Below, piece after piece: positions 24,663 to 36,229 of a DNA stretch of 64,000 nucleotides. Origin of the DNA: Cycas panzhihuaensis (Eukaryota; Cycadophyta); contig CM041465.1 in assembly GCA_023213395.1 (NCBI GenBank), forward strand, positions 201,197,741 through 201,261,740, read 5' to 3'. The position numbers were made by a program, and so were the translations under genes. Within the stretch, counting starts at the first letter, position 1. Every line of letters starts with the position of its first letter. The notes under the pieces were generated by a model. The model ran no database searches. It worked only from the letters and a program-made list of their open reading frames with translations, and was not told where the DNA came from.

Positions 24663-26040
24663 TGGAATCGCACCTATGGGGGGGGGGGGGTCACTAAACT
24701 TGAGTGAAGCCAAGGCAATACTACTGGCAGCTTGGGTGACTATGGACCTATAAGAACAAGGGAAAAAGATCACCCGTAAAGGGCATTTGTGTGTTAAAAT
24801 ATAGGTTTGGGGACTTGCAAATGGCACACAAACTCCTTTCGAGTAACTCCTCCTCAATTCAGAGTAATAGGTGGAAGAGAGATCTCCTCGGGTTCCCGAG
24901 TAACCTCAAAAAGGGCCCTCCTATCTTAGATGGCCAAAGGAGGGAGGAAGAAAGCAAAAGAACACCTACTCATATCAAAAGGTGATGTATGAAATAAGCC
25001 TCAACATGAGGGGAAGGGAACTCATGCATAAACCTAGGGCAGCTTGCAATGTGAGAAAACATAAGAGAGGTTGGTTTAGCAGACTAGGTGTAGACCAAAG
25101 GGTAGAACCAAAGAGGTCTTGCTAGTGGTAAGAAAAAGTAATCTTAAGAGGAGATACTCTCAAGGCACCACATATAAGGAAGTTTTAGGCATGAATGGTA
25201 GGCAAAGTACATTGTTCTTATGCCTGTTTTCATTGTACGATAAGGAGATATAGGATAAAAGAAGTGTGCTCGTGTTTGCAAGAAAAAACTTTGAAAGAAA
25301 CAATATATACTCTCTCTCTAAATACAACCTCGCTCTCTTTATTCTTTTATGTGCAAGGAAAAGAAAGCAAGCAGATTATTAAAGAGATAAAGTGTTCAAG
25401 TAAGAGAGGCAAATCTACTTCATGATATACAAGAGGAAGACAAGCATGTGCATGAATGAGTGCCTAACCCGCCTTACCTAAGCTTTGGTAGGGGTGAAGG
25501 TTTAAATGAAAGGAGGACCAAGTGAGTGTATGGAAAAAAGGAAGCATCTATCAATGCAGGTTGACTAAATCCCCACAATATAACCTAGATGAGCAAGCAT
25601 GAGCAACCAACAGAGCATAAAGCAACACAATGCTTTACTTTTCTTTCCTTTCATTTAGGGTTATACCAAAAGGGGGAAAAGAGTGACAAGAGTAGAGAAG
25701 ATAAGGTAAAGGAATGTACCTAGGAACTTGGCAGTTGGGAGTAGATTTTCCCTCGCTTCCTCTACAATCTTAAATCTTCTTCTTGCCATAGGTGACGTGT
25801 CAAAAAGGACGCTATCGAAAATGGGGGCTTCTTTACCATCCTCCAAAACCAAAACAAAGGGAAATCATAAAGAAAAGAAATGGAAGCAATAGAATGATTT
25901 CACTTGTGATTTTAGAATGTCACAAAAGCGACTACTAAACAAAAGGGGAGCGTACCTAGGATGAAGATTCTCGCTTACTCCAAATGCAAGAAACCTGCAC
26001 AATCAAAGCTTTCCCTTTCCCGAGGGATGCTAAATACATA
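24663..26040 (-). repeat. 3' LTR of minus gypsy, distal part
   Basis: It matches 53529-54905 of the 5' LTR. Its outer end reads GGTGCGATTCCA on the minus strand. A run of 12 G near 24679-24690 has expanded relative to the other copy. It is interrupted at 26040 by the plus-strand gypsy and continues at 42902. Confidence 0.92.
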
Positions 26041-28756
26041 TGTTTCCTAACTTCTGGGAATGGATACGGAGCAGTTGACTTAGGTAAGTGCAGGTATGTT
26101 TCTCACCTTATTGATGTTTTCTTTTATAAGGAATACTTATTTGCATGCTATGATTTCATAGATGGTCCTATTGCCATCTACACCTATCTAGCCTATGACA
26201 ACTATAGTGGGGGCACATTCCCAATGAGTGTGATACCCTAGTGGCTGCGTCACTTCCCGCATTCTGTCCTACTCACCTTAAACCCACTCGGTTCATGTCA
26301 TGCTTGCCTATATGATGACCCATTGTCGTTTGGTTGACTTGTCACACCTTTGAGTCCTATTGTTGCTTCCCATGGGTCTCTCTTTACTTGTCTGCCTCTG
26401 GGTAGGTGGGTCTGCCCCCTGTTGGCCTCTTAGGTCACTGGTCCACAGCCCAGGCTCATTGTTTGGGCCAGTTTTGGCCTTTGGTCCTGCACCATGGCAG
26501 ATTTCCGCGATCTGTGAAGTTCTGGTAGTGCCATGAAAGTTTATCGTGGTGTGACTATCATGACTTATTTTTAAAAACCACCGTGGCAATTCTCGTATTG
26601 ATTACAGAATTGCCATGTGTCTTACAACTCAACTCACCACTAGCCACACCTTAATCACTTGATTAGGGTTCAGGCTGGGTATTTAAGTCTTACCCAACTC
26701 ATTTTAAGGATCTTCTTTGCTCATTTTAGAAGGATCACAAGGGAAAATGCCCTGCTGTCTATTGTTTCCTACTGCTCCATTGCTGTTCTAGGACCTGCAA
26801 CCGCTCTCCAGTGCCCAGCTCTCCTTTGGCTCAACTGTGACATCTTCACAGCCCCTTGCATGCCTTAGAGAGGGCCTCCTTGAAGAGTTTCCAGGACTTC
26901 TTTGCCCAGGCAACCATCAAGCAGCCTCAAGTGAAGGACTTTCCTTCAGCTATCTTAGCAGGGACTCCATACCTACTACTCTACAGCTTTTTTCTTTAGA
27001 TTTCTCAGCCTCTTCTCAATAGGTTTTGATAGAGGCAAACACCTCCCATCTTCTCCAAAGGTATTTATTGGTCTAAGGTCTTTCTTTGCCTAGTTTATAC
27101 TCAGTTTTGCATGGTTATTTCTAGCTTGTCTTGTCTTGCTTTTGGAGGTTACTTCATGCCTTTATCTTGGACTATTTTCCCTATTCTTTAGGCTCCTTCT
27201 CCTGTGTTTCACGTCTAGGATAGTGGCCAAAGAGGGTTGCATAAGGTTTGGGATAGAGCTGGGTGGATTCTGCACTACCCTCACACTCCCTAAGAGGCTC
27301 CCGCCCTCTAAACCTTCCTCTTTATCCCCATGCTACTCCTGGGGTGGGGTTAAGGGTTAGAAGCATATTTTGAGCCACTGAAATCAGCGTTTTCACCTAT
27401 TGCAACACTAAGTGGCATGCCTATATCTTCTATCCGGGTAACGCATAAGCCCCAGCTACTTGTCCTTAGCTCAACCTTTTTCCTAGCAACCCGATTTGCT
27501 TCCCATAGCACTCAGGTTTATTGGGGATCTCTTTGAGCTTCCTTGTGCTTTTGTTATCTCCATTTGCAGCCCTTTGTACAGCCCTACCCTCACTACCTTG
27601 TGGCTTCTTTAGGGAAGGTAGGGTTGCTCTTTGCGAGAGGTGGGCCACTCTGAGGCTTACCAACTTATCCACCATTCATTTGGATAGATTTTATTATAGT
27701 TTATTGTTGTAATCTTGTGGTTCATGAATGCTAACATATATGTATAGAAGCTTATGTTTGGTACATACATACATGTGTTGTTGGGATTCTACTTTGTGTT
27801 GCTAGCAACCTTTCTCCAGAAAAGGATATTCTCACTTATTTATAGGTACACAGAGGATGCAAAGGACTCATCCCTTTTCCTCTCTCTCTTGGGTAACTAT
27901 ATGTACTCATATTTATTGTAGCACTTCATTTGCTGCTATTACTTTCCTTTTTTCCTTTCTTGGCACTCTTGTGCCGCTTCCGGGGAAGGTAAGGAAGCCC
28001 CACGCTTCGCCCTACTATGACCCCTCTTTTGCCATGCTTCATGGAGCGATTTTGGACACCTTGTAGGAGCGTTGCCACTTTGATCACGTCTTCATTCTGG
28101 GTATGTATTCTCGCTTCATTTCATTTTCTTTCTCTTAGAAGATTTTGCATGGTAGTAATTAGACCACTTAAAAGAAAAAGGGAAATTGATTCTTCTTTTG
28201 GTTTACATTCAGTTTAGCACCTTTGTACATCGCATCTAGTATAGGAGAAGGTTTTGGGAAGACCTTCCTCCCAACCTTTTCTCTCTAGTTTGTAAGCTTT
28301 ACCCTTGCTATCTTAGCTTGCATTAGTTTTACTCTGTTTACTTGTGTGCCTTGGGCACCCTCACCCCTTTGATTACTCTTCACATTTCCCCTTGGTTTCC
28401 TCCACTCGTCTGAGTAACCAAAGGAGCCTCAACTGTAGGTTATTTGCCCACTTATTTCCCTCTGCTACGGGGAACCCTTAAGGGTTTCTCTTCCTTCCCT
28501 TTTGGTCATCCAAGGGTGGGAGGACCCTTCTTCAAGATCCATCCTGGCTACTCTTATGCCTCCTCTTTTCCTAGTGGAAGTTGGGAACCGCCTCTTGGTA
28601 GCCAGGTACCATTCGCAGGTCCTGAACTCATGCTCCAGTGCATGGGGTGCCCTGCATGGTATTTGCCTTACTCGTAGGTTCTTGTCCACACTCGATAGTG
28701 CCATTGACCACCCTCATTATTCCTACTCAGTTAGGTAGCTATCCCATAGATGCCCA
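26041..28756 (+). repeat. 5' LTR of plus gypsy
   Basis: It begins TGTTTCCTAACTTCTGG and runs in parallel with 40183-42901 to ATAGATGCCCA. A TATA-like GGGTATTTAAG at 26678-26687 is conserved in both copies and is the likely U3 promoter. A palindromic region lies upstream at 26496-26560. The frames in this LTR occur in parallel in the other copy and have no family resemblance, so I do not call them genes. Confidence 0.9.
26678..26687 (+). promoter_or_regulatory. LTR promoter TATA box
   Basis: GGTATTTAAG inside GCTGGGTATTTAAGTC, about 640 bases into the LTR. It is preserved in the 3' LTR at 40821-40830. The minus gypsy has the matching GTTTAAAAAC at 56080-56071, also downstream of a GATTAGGGTT block, which supports a shared U3 promoter. 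Confidence 0.6.
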
Positions 28757-28911
28757 TTGGGGATCTGCTAGTAAGGGAGCTAGTCTCTGCTCTTTTCTGT
28801 TGGTATCACTATTTGCTTGTGGTTCATCCCACTTCATTTCTTTCATTGGGTAGCCCCCAACGTACACTCCTTCTCACCCTTTCTTTCTTCTAAAGTGTTG
28901 GTTAGCTTTGT
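28757..28911 (+). other. Leader and primer-site region of plus gypsy
   Basis: TTGGGGATCTGCTAGT follows the LTR. It aligns in position with TGGTGACCATACTCCG of the minus gypsy and TGGCAACCATATTGGG of the element near 61.7 kb. I cannot assign the primer tRNA. The leader is short, about 155 bases to the first Met. Confidence 0.5.
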
Positions 28912-31240
28912 ATGCGATGCTTCTCTCATCGCTTACGTGGCTTACCCCCATTGTTAGAAGATCTTGGGTATTGTCCTCTTCCTTCATCAAATTCTGATTC
29001 GACTATGGAGAGATACCCTTCCGATTGGGCCTACCACACCTTAGCCTCGGGAACTTATGAGTTTCCCTCTTCTATTCCAGGATCCACCCAAGAGGGTAAT
29101 GATCCTATTTACTATCCGAGTGACCAACATCACCTGCTTGATGCCCATCCTTCTATTCATGCGGTAGAAGGATCCTTTCCTCTTGAGATTTACCACTCAG
29201 TTGGTGATTCTTATGAGGAATGCCCTCAGGGATCTACTTCGTTTGAGGTCCCATCTATGTCTTACGAGCATGTAGTTACCCCTCCTGCCAACGTGGTTGA
29301 AGCTTTTAATAAGTGCCGTCATGCTGCTCATTTTCAACCACATCTTAGATGGTTTGAAAATGCCTTCCGTGGGGTAGCCTCTTCCTCATTGGCTCCTCCC
29401 CCACCTTCTTCATCCTCATCTACTCCTCCTATAACAACCAATCCTTTTGTGCCTACACATTCATCCTGTTCCATCCTTATTACTATTTCGGGGATGCATG
29501 TCACACTTTCTATCCTTCGTTATGGTCTTGGTGTTTCAAGACCTTCCCATGGTATGTCCTTCCCTCAGTTGAAGGTTAGCATACCTTTTCCCAGCCAAAC
29601 TAATGTGCCATCCCCCAATGTGGCACATACTTTCTCTAGTAGGCCTATCGGTCCTACTAACCCTTTAGCCATTAGTCATATGGGACCTGCTCCCACATAC
29701 CCTCAAAACCAACTTGTTGGCCCTTCCTTTTACATACCCCCAGGTTACACTTCTTAACCTTGGGGGCAGGGTAAAGGGAACCACCTCCTAGCTTATAGAG
29801 TGGATCCGCTATATCCATATGGGATTGCCCCACCTACGGGTGGCCCATATGGGTAAAACCCAGTTCTACATCCTCTTTTTCTGCCATCTAGTATAGTCCC
29901 TTTTTCCGTGCCTTCGCAAGGGAACCTAACTCCCTTTCAAGGCACTTATCCTTAAGCCCCCTTTCAGTAAGGGGTATTTCCTCAAGGAGGGATGGGTTTG
30001 TTGCCCCGGTCCACTCCTTGCTCGCTACCTACTATATCATTCATTGATCCTACGGCCTAGGCAAGGGCACGTCCCTTCATGGACTATAGATCAACACCTT
30101 TATCTATTGAGGCATTAAGAACTAATTTGCTGCCTCATCCTCCCGAAGTTCTTAGATTTGACGAAACTTCTTCACAAGACCTAACAGAATAGTTGTGTAG
30201 TTCTTTTATAGCATGTATTGATTATTGGGCTTATGAACATATCTTAATAAAATTATTTCCATGATCTTTGCAGGGTAATGCCCTTAATTGGTTTTATCGT
30301 CTCCCTGCCCACTTTATCTTTTCATTCTAGCAATTGGTAGATGAATTTATCAACTACTTTGATGTAGCTTGCCCATTTGAGAGTGGAATGAAATCCCTCC
30401 TATCGCTTAAACAAGGCCACGATGAAATGAATCGTGACTTTGTGCGACAATTCCACGACCTTCTTCACTCCACCAAGGCCACATTGCCCGAGGAGTTGAA
30501 AAGAGACCTTTTCATTAATGTACTTTATCCCGAAGTACATATGGAAGTCTTTGAAATGGAGGCGACCACATATTACTCTATGATCGGCAAGTGCTTAGCG
30601 CTTGAGGCTATTGAGATCTAGGTTAGACTCAAGAAACCTCTCAAGCCCTCACAGCGACGTAAGGCACCACCTCCAAATAAGGATACTAAACCCCAACAAT
30701 CTTCCAAGTTTTCTTCTCATCCAACTAAGAAGACCTTAAACCCCCTCACATCTGCCATACATTTGTTTGAACGTATGATGAAGGAACTCAAATTACAAGC
30801 TCCTTCATCTCCAACATCCAATAAGCAAATTCAACAAGCAACCCAAGCTTCCCTCCCTAGGAATGGAAACATCCAGTCCTCTCAAATGAGGAAGATAAAT
30901 CCCTCGCTTGAGAAGAAGTGGTGCTCCATTCATGGGGAGTGCTTTCACGATGACTCACATTGTAGGGCCCAGCATCCCAAGGATGCCCCTTAACATGACT
31001 CCTCCTCCAAACAGGCCTTAAGGCCTAATTTAGACCAACCAGTCCATAAGGATCCATTTCCCAAACATGGGGAATGCGATCGCAACACTCAATCTAAGAA
31101 TAACCAGAACTAAGGAAGATTGTTGAATTCCCGTCCTTCCCGTGATAGAGGGAAGGGCGCCTAGGATTTGTCCTCTTTCTCCCGTTCCTCTAACCATCAC
31201 ACCCCATCACCTTTACAACCCCGGAACAAGGGGAAGAAGG
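28912..31240 (+). pseudogene. Tat-like gag of plus gypsy
   Basis: The frame opens at ATG 28912; a second Met at 29005 (MERYPSDWAYHT) is also possible. The N-terminal 280 residues are Pro/Ser/Tyr-rich. After stops at 29755 and beyond, the same frame gives the capsid-like gag domain: LPHPPEVLRFDETSSQDLTE near 30133-30190, ACIDYWAYEH, GNALNWFYRLPAH near 30273-30310, then MNRDFVRQFHDLLHSTKATL at 30427-30486. The finger WCSIHGECFHDDSHC near 30918-30965 has C-x2-H-x4-H-x4-C spacing, the Tat/Athila variant rather than CCHC. All pieces share one frame with protease, so gag and pol were one polyprotein. The stops are mainly TAG/TAA, as from C-to-T change. Confidence 0.88.
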
Positions 31241-32883
31241 TGATCTGAATGATTGAGGCTACTTCTTCGTATGCCCTTACCTGGTCTCAAGTCGCCAAAG
31301 AAGCAGTCGGTGCTTCTTCCTCTACTCCTTTTGATCCTCTTCCAGAGAACCCTTCTCTGGAAGTACCTCTCTTCCCTAAGGCCATTCCTATGCACCCAGG
31401 TCGTTATGATTTTTGAAGGGCACTTACCCAACCTACCATGAAGGGTAAGCCTTTCTCCATTGTGGATGAGCTTCATCTGATTCTTTGCGAGAATGTCCTT
31501 GATGGACATTTTGAGGAGTTATCCCAAGCAGTAGGCCCTCCTCTTAGAAGCTTTAGGATCAAATGACACGCCCATCCACGCTTTAGACATCACCCAAAAT
31601 TGTGAACTTGTTATTTTTTTGATCCTAAAGACCATCCTCCCGCATGTGAAAGGGAGTATTAGTGTAACTTCCCATTCACTATTACCATCGATACACCCGA
31701 TTGTACCCTGCGAAGGACTATTATTGACAATGGTTCTTCCGTGAATGACATGCCCTTGCGTGTCATGCACAAGCTTGGTATTTCTGCCTTGGAACTTGTT
31801 CCATGGTGATGCCAAGGTTATGATGGTAGCGAGAAGACCCCATTGGGATTTGTTGCGATTCTACTCACCCTTGAGGGCAAGACTATCCTCACTGATGTTG
31901 TAGTCCTCGACGTCAACGTCGACTACAACCTTCTTTTAAGTTGACCATGGCTTAATCAGATGGAAGCCATGTGTTCGACTCTTTGGGGACAACTTAAATT
32001 CGTCCGCGATGGATGAATGAAGGTTGTTCCCCGCGAATGCCCACTTGCTAAACAAACCTATCCTATTAATCAGGCAAGCTAAGGTCCTTCTACTCATGCC
32101 TTGGCTTGCTCCATTAGTATACCCAATCCATCTAAAGAAGATCCCGCATCTTCTTTTCCTAGTCTCACGTGTTTTGCTCCTATTGGCATTAGGAGCTATG
32201 GGTACCTCGCCTCGTTTAGTGACGACGAGTCACACGATGAGGATGAGGATTGTCTCCACCTCATCTCTTTCCTCCATACCAGTAGGTCATACCCATCTCG
32301 TTCTAGATCTCCATCTAGAATCTCTTTCATTGGTGAGACTAGCCACTCCTATGTGCTGTATGTCTTTGCTCGTGTTGACTCGTTCGTAATCAGTTCTTCC
32401 CCTTCACCACCCCCTGCAGGTGATGGCTTCGAAGAACTGCCTTTCGCTACTTTTGGGGAGCCCCTTTTTGACTCTCTCTTAGAGTCCTATGAGGAAGACG
32501 GGCAACCTGACGACCATCATGGTCCCATTGTCTCCACTTCCTTTAGCACTTTGTCTACTTGGAGTAAGGTCATCCATGGGGTGGATTACTTCGAGGATGA
32601 TGAAGCCTTGCTCAAGCATCTAGCAGGCTTCGCGCCTAACTTGCCTTCTGGTCACCACAGGCTTGGCCACCAGAAGATCCTTGCGGTTGGGTCCACACTC
32701 ACTGACCCAATCCTGTCCCCTATTCCATCTCCTCCCGTTGACCTTGCCCCTCTCTACTTTGAGGAGAGGAATGCCATGTACATGGGGGCAACTCAAGACA
32801 TAGTCTTGGCCCCTAGTAAGGTCATTAAGGTTAGAATGGAATGCTCTCCTGATGAGGTAAGGGAGTATTCCCTTTTGTTCTAG
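31241..32883 (+). pseudogene. Aspartic protease and linker of plus gypsy
   Basis: Same frame as gag. SYALTWSQVAKEA (31268) and KGKPFSIVDELH (31441) are shared with the minus gypsy. The protease core reads TIDTPDCTLRRTIIDNGSS near 31683-31739, with D-N-G-S-S in place of the usual D-T/G-G-S-S active site, followed by LTLEGKTILTDVVVLDV and YNLLLS. An acidic, Ser/Pro-rich linker of about 280 residues (open frame 32101-32883) separates it from RT. Stops near 31609, 31807, 31942 and others break it. Confidence 0.82.
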
Positions 32884-34124
32884 GAGTTTCAGGATGTTTT
32901 CGCATGGGATTATGCTGACATGAAGGGAATTGACCCCTCCATTGTCACCCATAATCTCACCACCATCCCTGGCGCCTGCCTCGTGTATCAGAAGTAGTGT
33001 CCCCTTTACCCTAAGCTCTCGGCCACTATTAAGATGGAGGTTAAAAAGCTCTTGGACACTGGACTCATTACTTCCATTGACTATCCCAAGTGGGTCTCCA
33101 ACATTGTCCCATTGCTAAAAAGAATGGGGCCATCCACATATGCGTCGACTTCCGTGACATTAACAGTGCTTGTCCTAAGGACAACTTTCCACTTCCCTTT
33201 ATGAATCAAATCATTGATCGAACTGCTGGATTCGAAGTTAACTCTTTAATGGATATCTTCTCTGGTTACAACTAGATCTAGATATCTCCTGAAGACTTCC
33301 ACAAGATAGCCTTCACTACACCATGGGGTACCTTTGCCTACAAGGCAATGTCCTTTGGCCTTAAAAATACAGGTGCTACTTATCAAAGAGCAATGCATTT
33401 CATCTTCCATGACCTCATTGACAACATATTGGAGGTCTTCATGGATGACATGATGGCTCTTTCACGTGTCAGGGCCCATCATCCCTCCGACTTACGGGCT
33501 ATCTTCTCACAATGTCGCAAGTATCATGTTAGCCTAAACCCACTCAAGTGTGTGTTTGCCATTACTTTGAGTAAACTCCTTGGATTTATTGTGTCTAAAT
33601 AAGAAATCTAGATTGATCTTGATAAGGTTAGGGCAATCCTTGACATGTCACCTCCTAGAACCCAATGACAGATCAAGTCGTTTCTAGGTAGGCTCAGTTT
33701 TCTCAAGCGCTTCTTGGTAGACTTTGCCATAAGCGCTAAACCCCTTACGAACTTATTGAAGAAGGGAGCTCTTTTTATTTGGTCTGATAAGACCCAACAA
33801 GCCTTTGAAGGATTCAAGGAAGCCCTCACTTCCGCTCCTACACTGACACCCCCTCACTTCGATAGGCCCTTCATTCTTTATACCTCGGTGATTGACGAGT
33901 CCTTGGGTACTATGTTAGCTCAGGAGGATGACTCAGGAGTCGAGAGGGCTATTTATTTCATCAGTCCCACCCTCGTGGCTGTTGAACTTAACTACACTCC
34001 TACTGAGAAGGAGTGTCTCTCCTTGGTCTACATGACCAAGAAGTTTAGACACTACTTGCTTGGTAATACCACCAAGGTGATCATCCAATCTGATCCCTTG
34101 CGATACTCACTCGTTCGAATTTGA
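32884..34124 (+). pseudogene. Reverse transcriptase and RNase H of plus gypsy
   Basis: RT opens EFQDVFAWDYADMKGIDPSI (32884), typical of Tat/Athila. After a one-base shift near 33108 it continues CVDFRDINSACPKDNFPLPF (about 33140-33200), NSLMDIFSGYN (catalytic D), GTFAYKAMSFGLKNTGATYQ and the active site EVFMDDMMALS (DD at 33444-33449). RNase H follows: RLSFLKRFLVDFAISAKPL, GALFIWSDKTQQAFEGFKEA (about 33765-33824) and ELNYTPTEKECLSLVYMTKK (about 33987-34046). The frame shifts again near 34117 after QSDPLRYSLV. Stops at 33274, 33280 and 33601-33609 are consistent with former Gln codons. RT catalytic residues survive but the frame does not. Confidence 0.93.
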
Positions 34125-35578
34125 TGGGTAGGGATGGTCATTGGGCCATCCTACTTCAAGAATTTGACCTTCATATCGTTAATCAGAAATCAAAGAAGGG
34201 AATGGTGGTGGCTGAGCAGTTTGCGGATGCCCCTATTTCTAACTCCTTTGATACTCCCATCGATGATTCTCTCCCTGATGAGTCCATCCTGACGATTCAG
34301 GATGTTTCTCCCCATCCACTCATTAACAATGAGTGGTATAGTGACATAGTACGGTATCTCACGCAACAACAATACCGCCCTGATGCTAGTAGTGAAGTTA
34401 GATCTCATATTCAAACTTCTACTAGGCAATACTTCCTCATAGATGAAGTATTGTACAAGCAGTCCTTCGATGGGATCCTCCTCTACTATGTCACTACTGA
34501 CGAAGCTGACCAAATACTCTGCGAATGCCACCATGGTATCTGTGGAGGGCACTTTGGGGGCCAATCTATGGCTCAGAGGATCCTCCGTATGGGTTACTTT
34601 TGGCCGTCCCTCTTTAAAGATGCCCATGCTTTTGCTTTGAGATGTCGGCGATGTTAGGAATATGCCAACATCTCCTATATGCCTTCCGAGACCCTTCACC
34701 CCATTATTTCTCCATGGCCTTTCGCTCAGTGGGGGCTAGACCTCATCGGGGCTATCTCTCCACCTTCGTCGTCGCAACACAAGTTTATCTTGACTACCAC
34801 GGAATATTTCACCAAATGGGTGGAGGCCATTCCCTTAATTACTACTCCTAGTAAAACAATAGCTATATTCGTTTACCAGCACATCATTTACCATTTCGGG
34901 ATTCCTGACGTCTTAATCACTAATAATGGAACCCTCTTTTGTAACAAGGAGATGGATAAGCTTTGCGAGAAATTCAAGATTTCTCATAAAACTTCTTCTC
35001 CTTACTATCCTGAGGTAAATGGTCAGGTAGAGTGTTTCAATAAGACCCTCGTCAATATCCTAAAGAAAACTATTGCTCAGTCTCAAAGAGACTAGCACCT
35101 TCAGCTGCCTTCTGCTTTATGGGCTTACCGCACCTCTATCCATTTTGCCATGGGAATAAGCCTGTTCTCCCTAGTTTACGGTACTGAGGTAGTACTCCCA
35201 TTGGAGGTGGAGATTCCTTCTTTGTGAGTCTCTCTTCAAGGTCTCATTGATGAAGAGTCAATCCATCAGGCTCACCTTCTAGACCTCGAGGCTTTAGATG
35301 AGAGACATTTAGCCGCTTATCAGGCTAACCTGGCATCCAAATCTTGCTCCCAAAGGACCTACGATAAACATCTTCGTTCTCGTCCTTTGTTTCCTAGGGA
35401 CCACGTCCTCAAATTAGAATATCTTCATGACCATTTGACCAAATTCAAACCTAGATGGGTTGGCCCTTTCGTCATTATCGAGACCCTCAGTAATGGTGCT
35501 TATAAGATTGCCACCCTAGAAGGTCTTAAGTTTGAGAAAGCTATTAATGGGAAATTCCTTAAGAAGTTTTACTCGTGA
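34125..35578 (+). pseudogene. Integrase of plus gypsy
   Basis: Zinc-binding HHCC: HHGICGGHFGGQ (about 34531-34566) and CRRC (34648-34657, followed by a stop). The catalytic core shows WGLDLIGAISPP (34731, first D), FTKWVEAIPL, and LITNNGTLFC near 34914, where the second catalytic D has become N (GAT to AAT). The third acidic residue is in NGQVECFNKT near 35019. The C-terminal GPFVIIETLSNGAYKI and GKFLKKFYS end at 35578. No chromodomain is present. Stops lie near 35092 and 35226. The missing second D means that even a repaired frame would give inactive integrase. Confidence 0.92.
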
Positions 35579-36229
35579 CCTTGCTGTCACTTTACCCACG
35601 CTTCGAAATGAGCCTAAACTACCATCTTGAGTTGTGCCCATTTCTCCCAGCCATGGTTAGAATGACAGCTTAGGATGACCTCCTCTTTTTCTTTCTAGTT
35701 CCTCCCATGAAACTCACATCCCCATATCCTTTTGGGACTTTTGTCTTCCTATTTGAGCATCCTCCAATTAGGACGACACTCTAGAGTATCGTTACTCCCC
35801 CCTCTCTCACCTAGTATTTCCCTCACATCTCCTGCTATGCTCCTCCATGGATATGCGTGTTGCCCTATTTCTAACCCCATATGTGTCTATCACCTCTACT
35901 CATGGTGGTCATGCGTGCTCCTATTAGATATATGGCCATGCATGGAAGGAATACATGTATCATATAACAAAGCATCTATAATATACATAACAAAATATAC
36001 ATGTCACCTGCCTCATACATCATCTCATATCAAAATGGGGTGCCAATTACTTCGTCTATATATATATACATCAAAATCATATGTCATGTCATACATATGG
36101 GAAGTCAGTATCCTTGTAGGGGGGTACAATCATATGACTCTATATATATGACCCCCTAGAGGCCCATGCTTTTCCTTGTCAAAATCAAATACATGAGTCC
36201 TACTCTACTGTTGCCCTGCTCTTGGGGTA
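35579..36229. other. Post-integrase spacer of plus gypsy
   Basis: Non-coding. Its part at 35880-35930 (tactcatggtggtcatg) matches the minus gypsy near 49240-49200. The same non-coding block therefore follows directly on the gag-protease linker in that element, which shows where its RT-integrase segment was lost. Confidence 0.7.

Noticed and set aside
24679-24690. Long G-run as a G-quadruplex or regulatory element
   Set aside because: It is a single homopolymer with different lengths in the two LTR copies, which points to slippage. Similar runs occur at 53320-53340 and 55064-55077.
26041-28760. Many open frames of 60-80 residues in the plus gypsy LTR
   Set aside because: They recur in the other LTR copy with no common frame preserved and show no protein family features. 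They are products of sequence composition.
28912-29757. 281-residue open frame as an independent host gene
   Set aside because: It continues in the same frame through stops into gag and protease and has a homologue at 61543-61097. It is the N-terminus of gag.
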